From NCBI GenBank assembly GCA_022825235.1, contig JAJDYI010000046.1, forward strand, positions 25,256 through 89,255: a DNA stretch of 64,000 nucleotides. The letters are read 5' to 3'. How positions within the stretch are numbered: position 1 is the stretch's first letter; the number at the start of each line of letters is the position of its first letter. Both the position numbers and the translations under genes were made by a program. Of the stretch, positions 35,091-44,052 are shown in pieces. This DNA is from Alphaproteobacteria bacterium (GTDB lineage: Bacteria; Pseudomonadota; Alphaproteobacteria; TMED109). A model generated the notes under the pieces. That model was not told the DNA's origin, searched no databases, and saw nothing but the letters and a program-made list of their open reading frames with translations.

Positions 35091-35440
35091 GCCTCCGCTA
35101 TCCCGCCGTCATCGGCGACGATGGCCAACTTAGCGAGTGATTGTCGGTCGAGGTAGCCGCCTGCAGAAGGTCCGCCGGGGCGCGGCCGCGTGCGCCTGGC
35201 GCCCGCCGGCATCGATATCCGCAGTATGTTCGCCGATCGGGATTCCCGGACCGTCCCGCCGGTGCACGACACCGGCCGCCGACCGGAGACGGGAGTCGAC
35301 AACCGCCCGGAAGCCCGCCTGCAGACGCCGGGTCCCCTCCCCGCCGGCCGGGCTTCCATCCCGGTCGCCGATGCGCGCCAATGCCCAGACGTGACCATCC
35401 GGCCGCTTGCGGCACGCTTACGCGGCCGGCAGGAGGCAGC
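35091..35440. other. Gap without a supported gene; second copy of the 55-base repeat
   Basis: Apart from the repeat at 35199-35253 and the ribosome-binding site of the integrase scrap at 35431-35436, no feature is recognisable. Confidence 0.4.
35199..35253 (+). repeat. Direct repeat flanking the DUF3800 gene, copy 2
   Basis: This matches 33771-33825 with a few substitutions around the core ATCGATATCCGC and TTCGCCGATC. Confidence 0.5.
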
Positions 35441-35650
35441 ATGGCCAGGCTCCGGCACCGCACGATCTCCAAGCGCACCGTCGACGCGCTCGCCGTCGGG
35501 GGCCGCGACGCCGTGTTCTGGGACCACCGGCTCCCCGGCTTCGGGGTCAGGGTCTATCCGTCGGGCGCGAAGGTGTAAATCGTGCAGACGCGCCGCGGCG
35601 ACCGGCCGCGGGGACCCGATACCGTGCCGGGGTTCGTCGTCATTCGCCGC
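35441..35650 (+). pseudogene. Tyrosine-recombinase (integrase) N-terminal fragment
   Basis: An ATG at 35441 preceded by AGGAGG starts MARLRHRTISKRTVDALAVG, then FWDHRLPGFGVRVYPSGAKV and a TAA at 35576-35578. Past the stop the frame continues IVQTRRGDRPRG. This is the arm-binding (DUF4102-like) domain of P4-type integrases, where the usual G-x-K-x-Y-V-x-Q-x-R is interrupted because the tyrosine codon became TAA. The catalytic R-H-R-Y domain is missing. It marks the site of a lost integrative element next to the DUF3800 gene. No tRNA attachment site was seen. Confidence 0.75.
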
Positions 35651-35803
35651 CTCACGCCGGCCAGCGTCAACGGTGAACTGGAACGACCCCGCCCCGGCCG
35701 GGCAGGGAAGGCGCCAGCCGAGCCTGTGCCGCCGCTCGACGTCGGCGTCGCCGACGCCGTGGACCGGCACGGCGGCGGGGCACGGCCGTCGCGGCCTGTG
35801 CCC

Positions 35804-38800
35804 CTACCAGCGGAAGCCGGTCTCGAGCCCGACCCGGTGCTCCGGCGCGTGGTCGTCCACGGCCTTGCGGCGGGCCGCCTCGACGCCGAGCGAGAAGGAC
35901 GGCCACCCCGCCGAGCTCAGCCGCCACCCCATGCGGTACTCGCGCACCGTGTCCGACAGGCCGAACCCGACATTGGGCGTGCCCGTGAAGCCGCCGCCGA
36001 ACATCGCGATGCCGTAGCCGAGCTCTGCATCGAGCCGGCTCGACAACGGCGCGTCGTCATCCGCCGCGAGCCCGGACGCGTCCGACAGCATCCACAGCCG
36101 GTCCCGGCTGCCCGGGTCCGCGCCGTAGGACGGCGTGAGCGACGCAGACAACCCGCGGCCCGTCCCGCCCGGCACCAGCCGGATCGAGCCCGACACGCCC
36201 CACTCCGAGTAGCCGTCCGCGGCGTGCGCCGCAAGGCCGTGCACCCGGAGCGCCATGTCGAGGCCGCGCGACGGATCGGCGTAGCCGATACCGGCGCCGA
36301 GCTCCACGCCCGTCCCGGTCTCCGCGTCGCCCCCGTCGTGGCGCAGCCCGAGCGTCGCCGACGGCGTCAGCGTCCCGCCGTCCGCCAGCGCGAAGCGCCG
36401 CGAGCCGTCCAGCACCGCCCGGACGCGGCTCGCCTCGGCCTGCGCGCCGGCGAGGTTGCCCACGCCGGGCGCCGACACCGAGTCCGACTCCGTCCGCACC
36501 CAGAACGCGTCCGCCTTGAGCGCCAGCGCGAACCCGTCCGCCTCGTCAGGCGTCACCAGCTCGCCCCGCACGCCCATCGCGGCCAGGGTCATCGACAGGT
36601 CCGTGCCGTAACGCTCCGCCGCGCCGCCGTCGAGCTCCAGCGAGAGGCTTCCGCTGCCGGTCCCCGCCAGACCCCAGGCCGACAGGCGTTCGGAAAGCGT
36701 GAGCCGCGCGTAAGGCAGCATCGTCGTCACCGAGCTCCCCATCGCGTAGACCCGCCCCGCGCCCTGCGCGGTGCCCTCGCCGGCGCTGTGCGTCATCGCG
36801 AACCCGGTCAGCAGGCGGCCGCGCTCGTAGTCCATGCCCATCGCACCGGTCGCCGCCTCGCCGCTCAAGGACAGACCCGTACCGGAACTGGAGAACTGCG
36901 ACACCGACGCGCCCTGGCCCCAACTCGTGAACTGCGAGCCCGCGCCCTGCCCGAGCACCGCGCGGAACGACGTGCCCATCAGCAGCTCGCGCGTGGTCAT
37001 CGTCCGCGAGCGGTTCCCGGCCGGGTCGCCGGACCAGGTGAGCCACGATGCTGTGCCGGCTCCGAACGCCGGCGCCGGCGGCAGGCCGGGTTCACCCCCG
37101 GAGCCGTCGAGCGCGATGCGGTGCCCGCCCAACGTGAAGTGCGAGCCCGCATCCCGCGGCACCTCCAGCCGCGCCGTCACCGCCGCGATCGCATCCGAGG
37201 CCACCGCGCGGCCGAACCGCGCCAGCCAGTCCTTCTGCAGCGGATCGGCGTTGGAGATCGTGCCCGTCGCCGTCCCGTCCGCGAGCGTCGCCGTGGCCCC
37301 CGGACGCGGATTGCTCAGCACCAGCGAGAACGTCTCCGCGCCCTCGTCATGCACGTCGTCCAGGAGCGTGACGGTCACCGACTTGCGCGTCTCGCCCGCC
37401 GCGAAGGAGAGCGTGCCGCTCGCCGCCGTGTAGTCCGTGCCCGAGGTCGCCGTGCCGTCCCGCGTCGCCCAGTCCACCGACACCGCTTCGCGCGCCGCTG
37501 CCGAGAGCGTCACCGCGAACGCGATCGAGCCGGACGACTCGCGCGCCGAGGCGTCCGCCACCGACACCGACACCGTCCCGGCGGACGCCGACGACGCCTG
37601 GGTCTGACCGAGCGCCGAGCGCAGCCACTTGAGGCCGCCGTTGTTGACCTTCGCCCGCGCCGGACCCCAGCCCTCCGCCTCCGGGTCGCCGAGGAAGAAG
37701 CGCGGCAGCACCGAGCCCGACACCCCGGCGAGGCCGTCCACCTTGGCCGTCCCCGACACGGTGCGCACCGCCCAGGACCGGCCTGCCGCCTTGAGCAGCC
37801 CGACCGCCGTCTGGTAGCGGGCCACCGCAGCGGCGCCGGCGTTGGGGTCGTGGTAGACGGTGAACGCGGCCGGCGCCGCAACGGGCTCGTCGTCATCGCG
37901 CACCGTCACCGATGCGTTCGACGGGTCGCCGACCTCGTAGCCGGTGCCGGCATCGAGCGTTACCGTCGCCTTGCCGTCCGGCTCGTCCCCGTCATCGTCC
38001 GCCGTCGCCACGCTGAGCGTGGCACTCGTCGCGCCCCCGGCGATGGAGAGCGTCTTCGCGCCCTCGTCGGAGGCCGCGACGAACGCGCCGTCCTCGGACA
38101 CGGTGTAGGCGAGCGTCAGCCCGTCCGTCGGCGCCGCCTGCGAGAGCGTCACCGTGAACGACGCCGCCGTCCCCTCGTCCACCGCCGCGCCGGCCGCGAC
38201 GGTCACCGTCGGCGCGGGCGGGGGCGACGATTCCTGCTGCTCCAGGAGCACCTTGCGCAGCCACTTCAGGCCCCCGTTGTTGACCCCCGGTTCCGAGGGA
38301 CCCCAGCCCTCTTCCGCCGGGTCGCCGAGGAAGAAGCGCGGCATCACCGAGTTCTCGACCCGGGCGAGGCGGTTCACCTCGCCGGCGCCGGTGACGGTGC
38401 GCACCGCGTAGGACCGGCTGGCCGCCTTGAGCAGCCCGACCGCCGTGTCGTAGCGGCTCCCCGCCGCCGCCGACGCGTGCGAGGGGCGCGGGTCGTGGTA
38501 GACCGTGAACTGCGCCGTGCCGATGGCACCCGTGGCAGCTGCTGTGGTCCCGCTCGCCGTGCCCTCCGCCAGCAGGGCGTTGTCCGCGTCCAGCGCGGCG
38601 ACGTTCACCGTGTAGGCCGTGCCGGCGGCGAGGCCCGTGATCGTGTGGCTGTTGGTGCTCGCCTGCACCGCATCGCCATAGTCGCCGGCGCCGGTCTTCC
38701 AGCGCACGTCGTAGCGCGCCGCGTCCTGCACCGCCTCCCACGACACGGCCAGCTGCGCGGGCTCGCCCGAGACAGGGGATACGGTCAGCCCGGTCAGTGT

Positions 38801-41386
38801 CGCCGTTCCGACGCCGTCGGGCGCCTGGCCGGGCGGCGCGGCGGCCACTTCGTCGATCACACCGCTGACGGCGTAGGTAGAGGCGCGGGCAAGGAGGGCG
38901 TTGCCGGACCCAAAGGCCCTGACCAGGACGTAATGATTGATGCCCGGAGCCAGGCCGGTGATCTGCGCGCTCGTTGGATGGGTGCCACCGCTGACAGTTA
39001 CATTCTTTTCCCGAGTGCTGTCCCAGCCCTGGTCGTCGATCCGCCACCTGACGTTGTAGCTGCCGGAGGTCAGACCGGACAGCGCGTTCCACGAAACGTC
39101 GAGCTTGCCTCTGCCGCGGCCACGCGCGCGCAGCCCGGTCAGCCACGGGAGATCGTTGTCGACGATGGTCACAACCTCCTTGTCGATCAGCTCATAACCG
39201 CCGATGGCGGCGACGGCGATGATCCTGAACGTCTCGGGGTCCTCATCGTTCAGGTCGTCGCGCGGCGTGATGCCCAGGGTGGTCGTCACGCTGCGGGCGT
39301 TGGCCGGAATGGTGATGGTCTTGTGGATGGCCCACGCGAGGATGTCGTCGTGTGTCGTGATGCCTTCGCCGTCAAACGTCACGCTCGTTGCCGTCGACCG
39401 GGTCTGGCCGAGCAGGCTCACCGTGGCTCTGATCCACTGCGCCTGTCCGCCCTCGTCGATGCTGTTCTTGTCGAGCGTCAGGTTGATCCCGGTGACGCCG
39501 TCGACTACGGAGGGCGGGGCGCTGGTGACCGTCCCCATCCCTGAATTCGACCAGGCGCCGTCGCCTTCTTCGTTGGTCGCGCGCACCTGCACCTGGTACG
39601 ACCTGCCCGCCGTCAGCCCCGTGATCCTGGCCGACATCCTGGACGACATGCCGGTCACGTCCTGCGGGCCGTCCGTGAAGTTCCCGCTGTTCCCCTCCCG
39701 GTAACGCAGGTCGTAGCCCGTGATCGGCGGGCCGCCGTTGGCCGGCCTTTCCCAGTTCACGTCCAGGCTCGTGGTCGAGTACCGCCTCGGCGACACCGTC
39801 GGCGCGGCCGGCTTGGCCGGCGGCTCGTCCACGTCCGTCACCCGGATCGTCACCGTCGCGGCGTCGCTCGCCCCTCCTGCATCGCTCGCCTGCACCGTCA
39901 GGCCGAACGCCAGCTCCGGGCCCCCGAAGCCCGCGCGGTTGCGCCGGAAGCCCTCGTAGTTCTCGCCGCTGCCGGTGTAGGTGATCGCGCCGGTCGAGGA
40001 GATGGCGAACTTGTTGCCCGTGTTGCCATCCGTAATGCTGTAGCTCACCGTGCCGCCGTCCGGGTCCGTCGCCGACACCGTGCCCAGCGACACCGGCGTC
40101 GCGCTCCCGTCGTTGTTCTCCGCCAGCTCGAAGAAGTAATACTGCTCCAAAAACGCCGGCGCCCGATTCGAATGGGTGGTGGCGGAGGTTGCGGAGCCGG
40201 CTACAGCGCTCAACGAAGCGCTCAAGGCGTTGACCAGGACGTCATATTCGGTGCCGGGCGTCAGGCCGGTGATCTGATAGCTCGTTGTCGAGGCCAGGAA
40301 AGATGCAGAGCCGGTACGGGATCCGCGTCGGTACGTCTGGCTCTTGGTCTTCCACAGGACACTGTATCCGGAGAAAGCGACGCCGGTCGGCGCGCTCCAC
40401 GACACGTTGAGCTTGTCGCCGTTGCCGGAGACTGGGGTGACGGTCAGATTGGGCACCGGCGCGTCATTGTCCTGGATGGTTGCTTCTACAGTGGTTCCAC
40501 TGACACCCAGCGAGTAGCCGTTGCCGGCTACAAGCGTGAAACTGACTTTGCCGTTCGGCTCGTCCTGGTTGTCGTCGACGGTGGGGATGCTGAGCGTGGC
40601 GGTCGTTTGCCCTTCCCTGAACGTCAACGTCTTCGCGCCCTCGTTCGCCGGCGCGAGGAAGTCGGCGCCGACGGTCGTCGTGTCGGACACGGTCACGTTG
40701 ACCGTCAGCCCGCCCGGAGGCGCCCCCACGAGCGTAAAGCTGCTCCGGTCATACAGGCGCACTCGGAACACCAACGTCGTCCCCTCCGCAGAAGTAGTGC
40801 TCCCCACTAAGTCCGGGAAGGGCAAGTACTCGACCGCGGTCGCATTGGTGGTGGCGGTGGCTTCGGACTGGGCCAGGGTCGCGAAACTGCTGCTCACGGC
40901 TTGGACCCGGACGTCATACTCGGTGTTGGCCGTCAGGCCGGTAATCTGCGCGCTCGTTTTATTTTCGGTTGGCGTGTTCTGGACTCGAACTAGGCGAGAA
41001 CTGTCATAGAGCTGGCCACTCGACTTCCAGTTGACCCGGTAGAATTCAGGCTTGGGAGTCCACGCGTTCCACGACACGTCGAGCTTGTCGGAGCTACCGG
41101 AGACTGCGCTGACGGTCAGGCCGGTCAGTGCCGGCGTCTGCGCCTGGGCCAGGGGGGCGGCGAGCACGCCGAGGGCGAGCAGCACGAACGCCCCGGCGAG
41201 GGCGCGCGCGAAGCCGGACCGGAGACCGGCGAAGGCACGGAAGGAAGAGCGGGACGCGGCCCCGCCGCGCGGGCCGAGGCGCGACCCGGAAGGGGCTCGC
41301 TCAGAGGCGAGGACCCGGCGTCGGGAAAGAGGAGAGCGGCGGGATAGTACGGGCAGAGCCGCCGCGGCCCGGAGAAGCGCCCTCAC
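35804..41386 (-). CDS. Giant FN3/Calx-beta/cadherin autotransporter adhesin
   Basis: The protein has 1860 residues from a GTG at 41386. A long basic N-region and hydrophobic core (ALAGAFVLLALGVLAAPLAQ) form an extended signal peptide. Then come alternating FN3 modules (LTGLTVSAVSGSSDKLDVSW and similar), Calx-beta modules (EGAKTLTFREGQTTATLSIP) and a cadherin-like module (LGTVSATDPDGGTVSYSITD). Two copies of an unnamed module of about 95 residues follow (FTVYHDP to NNGGLKWLR), each before another Calx-beta-like repeat. The last 370 or so residues are an autotransporter beta-barrel ending in tryptophan, related to that at 14487-17024. It is probably a surface adhesin or protein-binding scaffold. 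A seven-base tandem repeat occupies its leader. It is monocistronic. Confidence 0.9.
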   Translation of the reverse strand: MRALLRAAAALPVLSRRSPLSRRRVLASERAPSGSRLGPRGGAASRSSFRAFAGLRSGFARALAGAFVLLALGVLAAPLAQAQTPALTGLTVSAVSGSSDKLDVSWNAWTPKPEFYRVNWKSSGQLYDSSRLVRVQNTPTENKTSAQITGLTANTEYDVRVQAVSSSFATLAQSEATATTNATAVEYLPFPDLVGSTTSAEGTTLVFRVRLYDRSSFTLVGAPPGGLTVNVTVSDTTTVGADFLAPANEGAKTLTFREGQTTATLSIPTVDDNQDEPNGKVSFTLVAGNGYSLGVSGTTVEATIQDNDAPVPNLTVTPVSGNGDKLNVSWSAPTGVAFSGYSVLWKTKSQTYRRGSRTGSASFLASTTSYQITGLTPGTEYDVLVNALSASLSAVAGSATSATTHSNRAPAFLEQYYFFELAENNDGSATPVSLGTVSATDPDGGTVSYSITDGNTGNKFAISSTGAITYTGSGENYEGFRRNRAGFGGPELAFGLTVQASDAGGASDAATVTIRVTDVDEPPAKPAAPTVSPRRYSTTSLDVNWERPANGGPPITGYDLRYREGNSGNFTDGPQDVTGMSSRMSARITGLTAGRSYQVQVRATNEEGDGAWSNSGMGTVTSAPPSVVDGVTGINLTLDKNSIDEGGQAQWIRATVSLLGQTRSTATSVTFDGEGITTHDDILAWAIHKTITIPANARSVTTTLGITPRDDLNDEDPETFRIIAVAAIGGYELIDKEVVTIVDNDLPWLTGLRARGRGRGKLDVSWNALSGLTSGSYNVRWRIDDQGWDSTREKNVTVSGGTHPTSAQITGLAPGINHYVLVRAFGSGNALLARASTYAVSGVIDEVAAAPPGQAPDGVGTATLTGLTVSPVSGEPAQLAVSWEAVQDAARYDVRWKTGAGDYGDAVQASTNSHTITGLAAGTAYTVNVAALDADNALLAEGTASGTTAAATGAIGTAQFTVYHDPRPSHASAAAGSRYDTAVGLLKAASRSYAVRTVTGAGEVNRLARVENSVMPRFFLGDPAEEGWGPSEPGVNNGGLKWLRKVLLEQQESSPPPAPTVTVAAGAAVDEGTAASFTVTLSQAAPTDGLTLAYTVSEDGAFVAASDEGAKTLSIAGGATSATLSVATADDDGDEPDGKATVTLDAGTGYEVGDPSNASVTVRDDDEPVAAPAAFTVYHDPNAGAAAVARYQTAVGLLKAAGRSWAVRTVSGTAKVDGLAGVSGSVLPRFFLGDPEAEGWGPARAKVNNGGLKWLRSALGQTQASSASAGTVSVSVADASARESSGSIAFAVTLSAAAREAVSVDWATRDGTATSGTDYTAASGTLSFAAGETRKSVTVTLLDDVHDEGAETFSLVLSNPRPGATATLADGTATGTISNADPLQKDWLARFGRAVASDAIAAVTARLEVPRDAGSHFTLGGHRIALDGSGGEPGLPPAPAFGAGTASWLTWSGDPAGNRSRTMTTRELLMGTSFRAVLGQGAGSQFTSWGQGASVSQFSSSGTGLSLSGEAATGAMGMDYERGRLLTGFAMTHSAGEGTAQGAGRVYAMGSSVTTMLPYARLTLSERLSAWGLAGTGSGSLSLELDGGAAERYGTDLSMTLAAMGVRGELVTPDEADGFALALKADAFWVRTESDSVSAPGVGNLAGAQAEASRVRAVLDGSRRFALADGGTLTPSATLGLRHDGGDAETGTGVELGAGIGYADPSRGLDMALRVHGLAAHAADGYSEWGVSGSIRLVPGGTGRGLSASLTPSYGADPGSRDRLWMLSDASGLAADDDAPLSSRLDAELGYGIAMFGGGFTGTPNVGFGLSDTVREYRMGWRLSSAGWPSFSLGVEAARRKAVDDHAPEHRVGLETGFRW

Positions 41387-41404
41387 GGCCGAAGACGCAG
41401 GTGC

Positions 41405-41452
41405 GGCGCTCGGCGCTCGGCGCTCGGCGCTCGGCGCTCGGCGCTCGGCGCT
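41405..41452. repeat. Heptamer tandem repeat (GGCGCTC) in the adhesin leader
   Basis: Six perfect GGCGCTC units plus a partial seventh, 19-66 bases upstream of the adhesin start codon. A perfect short tandem repeat between promoter and start is the usual substrate for slipped-strand phase or level variation of surface proteins. Confidence 0.85.
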
Positions 41453-41455
41453 AAA

Positions 41456-41461
41456 TTGTAC
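41456..41461 (-). promoter_or_regulatory. Candidate -10 element of the adhesin gene
   Basis: Read on the minus strand this is TACAAT. It abuts the heptamer repeat, so transcription would begin inside the repeat. No strong -35 is visible at the usual distance. Confidence 0.35.
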
Positions 41462-41713
41462 ACACGGTTCATGGAGTGATGCAGGGGCGAACGCTCACTG
41501 TCCACATGTGCCGCACCCGCCTTGCCGCCCGGCAATCCACACCAGCTCATCCGCATTTCCGAACTCCCCGTGCAACGTTCGCTCGTGAACCGAGTCACGC
41601 ATCGTATGCACACCGTAACCGTTGGCAAGACCATGACGCCAATACGGCGCGCTCCGATAGGAATGAGGGGCATGCAAGCAATATTTATGTCTTATATATG
41701 TCTAAGCGATGCC

Positions 41714-41750
41714 ATAATGTGTCTTGCCGGTGACTTCTGGTTCGCGTGCC
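41714..41750 (+). repeat. Dispersed 36-base repeat, copy B
   Basis: The core GTCTTGCCGGTGACTTCTGG followed by TTCGCGTGCC is related to copies at 17219 and 54091. It lies between the adhesin and the nuclease-like/PIN pair. Confidence 0.45.
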
Positions 41751-41906
41751 TTCGCGATGCGGGCGTTGCCAAGAAGGACGGGGCCTTGGCCGAACGCCAC
41801 GAAAGTCGATGGCGCCGCCCCCTCCTCCGGTGCCGCGCGGGGCTTCGTTGACGCATGCCCGGCGCCTGCCATACTTTCCGGGAACGGGAATCGAGCCGGT
41901 GATTTC

Positions 41907-42368
41907 ATGATGGTCGCGATCGCAGACCTTGCTCTGTATGACCGTCGTGGCCGGTTGACCGCGGTCGCCGAAGTCAAGAACAGGTTCGGAACATCCCGGG
42001 AATGGGCGGCCCAGACGCGGCGCAACATCCTCGCCCACGGATCATCGTGGAACGCTGACTACTTCCTCCTCGTCACACCGGATCGGCTGTATCTGTGGAA
42101 GGATGCGGGCACCGATCCGGTTCAGGTCCCGCCGACCTTCGAGGCGGACACGGAGTCGGAATTCGCGCCGTATTTCGAAAGGGCCGGTCTGGATCCCCGC
42201 CACGTCAGCGGTCACGCATTCGAGCTGCTCGTATCCGCCTGGTTGGGTGACGTGATCCGATCGGAGGGGACAGCGGAGAAGTTTGCAGGCGGCAGGAGCT
42301 GGCTCGCCAAGTCGGGGTTTCACACTGCCGTCAAGGATGGTCGCGTCGCGTTCGAAGCCAGGGCGTGA
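41907..42368 (+). CDS. Nuclease-like (PD-(D/E)XK-type) protein paired with a PIN protein
   Basis: From the ATG at 41907 it has 153 residues. The start (IADLALYDRRGRLTAVAEVK, then NRFGTSREWAAQTRRNILAH) has the D-x(n)-E-V-K pattern of restriction-endonuclease-like folds, followed by ADYFLLVTPDRLYLWKD, typical of proteins related to HsdR N-termini. The rest (FEADTESEFAPYFERAGLDP, HAFELLVSAWLGDVIRSE) is helical. Its stop overlaps the GTG start of the PIN gene (GTGA, 42365-42368), so the two are almost certainly translated together. I do not know a characterised family with this pairing. It could be a toxin-antitoxin or defence pair in which one or both proteins are nucleases. Confidence 0.65.
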   Translation: MMVAIADLALYDRRGRLTAVAEVKNRFGTSREWAAQTRRNILAHGSSWNADYFLLVTPDRLYLWKDAGTDPVQVPPTFEADTESEFAPYFERAGLDPRHVSGHAFELLVSAWLGDVIRSEGTAEKFAGGRSWLAKSGFHTAVKDGRVAFEARA

Positions 42369-42970
42369 ACGTCTACGTCGAGTCGAACTTCGTGCTCGAG
42401 CTCGCCCTGCTCCAGGAGCAGTCCGCGAGTTGCGAGGACATCCTCGGTCTGTGCGAAACGGGGCGCGCGCGGCTCGTCGTTCCTGCGTATTCCCTGGCCG
42501 AACCCTACGAGACCCTCACAAGGCGGCAGAAGCAGCGCAAGAGATTGAAAGAAGAGCTCGATGACGTGCTTGGCCAGATTGCCCGAACGGCGACCTATGC
42601 GGAGCGACTGGACGGGTTTCGCGACGTGACCGCGCTGCTCGTGAACATCGACGACGAAGAGAGCAAGCGTCTCGAGGAAGTGCGTTCTCGCCTCACGAAG
42701 GCGGCTGAAGTGATCCCACTCGATGCCTCCGTGTCGAGCGCTTCGGCGCAACACCAGCGCATCCATCGTTTCGCGCCGCAGGACGCGCTCGTCTATTCGG
42801 CCGTTCTCTCGCATCTCGAACGGGACCGTCCGCCGCGGAGCTGCTTCCTGAACAGGAACTCCAGGGACTTCGACGACCAGACGGTCGTAGAGCAACTCGA
42901 ACGCCACAATTGCAAGCTGTTGCCCAGATTTGATTCCGGGAGCCAGTTCATTCGCAGCACTCTGCATTGA
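42365..42970 (+). CDS. PIN-domain ribonuclease-like protein
   Basis: The protein has 201 residues from a GTG overlapping the previous stop. PIN features are an N-terminal strand with a first acidic position (MNVYVESNFVLELALL, with glutamate in place of the usual aspartate), a middle helical region, FAPQDALVYSAVLSHLERDR with a conserved D, and FLNRNSRDFDDQTVVEQLER with the terminal aspartates. The helical insert (QKQRKRLKEELDDVLGQI) makes it longer than VapC toxins of about 130 residues. PIN proteins cut RNA. Coupling to a nuclease-like partner instead of a VapB-type antitoxin is unusual. Confidence 0.7.
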   Translation: MNVYVESNFVLELALLQEQSASCEDILGLCETGRARLVVPAYSLAEPYETLTRRQKQRKRLKEELDDVLGQIARTATYAERLDGFRDVTALLVNIDDEESKRLEEVRSRLTKAAEVIPLDASVSSASAQHQRIHRFAPQDALVYSAVLSHLERDRPPRSCFLNRNSRDFDDQTVVEQLERHNCKLLPRFDSGSQFIRSTLH

Positions 42971-43295
42971 GCGGCCGCGTGCAGCCAGAGACGCGCCCTA
43001 CGGCCTCCGGCCCGAGGCGACGGGCGGCACGATCCCGGCGCGGTCGGCGTCGTCGGCACAGACGATGCGCTTCGGTTGCCGGTCTTCGATCCGGGCCGGA
43101 ACCGAGACGGCGATGCCGGCCGTAGAGGCGGCAGCGGCGCCGTTCACACGGGTTCCCTCGATGCGCAGGCTTCGGGCGGAGCAGGCAGCGGCGGCACTCT
43201 TCGCGCCGGTCGCCCTGGCGAGGGCATTGCGGTAGCCCCCTCGGGGTGCTCGACGCGCCGTTCCCGGATCAGCGTCCGGGGGCGGCTGTGACTAC
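42971..43295. other. Gap without a supported gene
   Basis: GC-rich, with only composition-driven short frames. It lies between the convergent 3' ends of the PIN gene and the HEPN-like gene. No clear terminator with a T-run was found. Confidence 0.45.
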
Positions 43296-43814
43296 CTACA
43301 GAGCCCGGCATAGCCGCTTAAATTCTTCGTGGACGTACACTCTGCGGAGGTTGCGGTCGATGTCATCGAGGGCCTGGATATCGGGTTTGGGGATTGTGAA
43401 CGCGATATAGCGCCAGTTCTCAAAATCGTTCCTGTGACGCATGAGGAGGCCACGAATTGGCTTAATCCCGTCGACTTCCGCCAACTCTTCCGAGATCGCC
43501 TGCACTTCCGGACGAAGATCATCGTAAAGCTGAGCGAGGTCGTGGGTTCTGCGGTACCCGCCGGCGCTGCTTACTGATAAACCTTTCAGGAAATGCTCGA
43601 TGGCAAATGGGCGAAGCACGTTGACGCACACCGCGGCAGAGGCGAAACGTGCGACCCCCTGAGGGTGGGGAAGGGGTTCAGTCGACTGGAAGAGTCCGTT
43701 GCCGTAGGCCTCGAGGACTTCCCCCCCATGGGAGAACGCGAAGCCGGTAATCATGAATCTCTTGGCGCGTTCTGCCCGGTCTCCGGCAGGTACTGGCTCC
43801 CAATTCTTCCTCAT
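43296..43814 (-). CDS. HEPN-like protein
   Basis: From the ATG at 43814 it has 172 residues. The central part (CVNVLRPFAIEHFLKGLSVS, then RRTHDLAQLYDDLRPEVQAI) has the layout of HEPN and AbiV-like helical domains, which carry an A-I-E-x-x-L-K-x-L helix followed by G/T-H-D-L-x-x-L-Y. A later MRHRNDFENWRY segment may supply the R-x4-6-H-like nuclease residues, though the exact motif is not clear. HEPN proteins are often RNases in toxin-antitoxin or abortive infection systems. It is transcribed away from the GIY-YIG/SIR2 operon, separated by 238 bases, and converges on the PIN pair, so it may be part of either module. Confidence 0.55.
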   Translation of the reverse strand: MRKNWEPVPAGDRAERAKRFMITGFAFSHGGEVLEAYGNGLFQSTEPLPHPQGVARFASAAVCVNVLRPFAIEHFLKGLSVSSAGGYRRTHDLAQLYDDLRPEVQAISEELAEVDGIKPIRGLLMRHRNDFENWRYIAFTIPKPDIQALDDIDRNLRRVYVHEEFKRLCRAL

Positions 43815-44000
43815 TTCCACTCCATGTTGGTGACTGCGTGCGGTAGGGTCGCGTCCTCGAATGCAAGCGCTTCGGCATTGACGCTCACCCGCCAAACGTG
43901 GCCATGAAGCTGACTGGATGTTCCGCGTGCCGGGCCGGCCGGATCGGGCAGAGATTGGGCAGAGACACTCCCCGGCTCGGAGGGGCGGGCCTGAACGCCG

Positions 44001-44030
44001 TTGACCGGACGCAATTGCCGCATTCATACT
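44001..44030 (+). promoter_or_regulatory. Promoter of the GIY-YIG/SIR2 operon
   Basis: TTGACC (44001-44006), 18 bases, then CATACT (44025-44030). The start codon at 44053 follows after about 22 bases with GAAGG as ribosome-binding site. Confidence 0.45.
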
Positions 44031-44052
44031 GGTGCTCGCCGAAGGACGCGCG

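Noticed and set aside
35582..39544. A 1320-residue plus-strand open frame
   Set aside because: It is antisense to the giant autotransporter and has the arginine-, histidine- and alanine-rich composition of a GC-rich shadow frame, with no domain.
41401..41453. The GGCGCTC array as a CRISPR
   Set aside because: It is a seven-base perfect tandem repeat with no spacers and no cas genes nearby.
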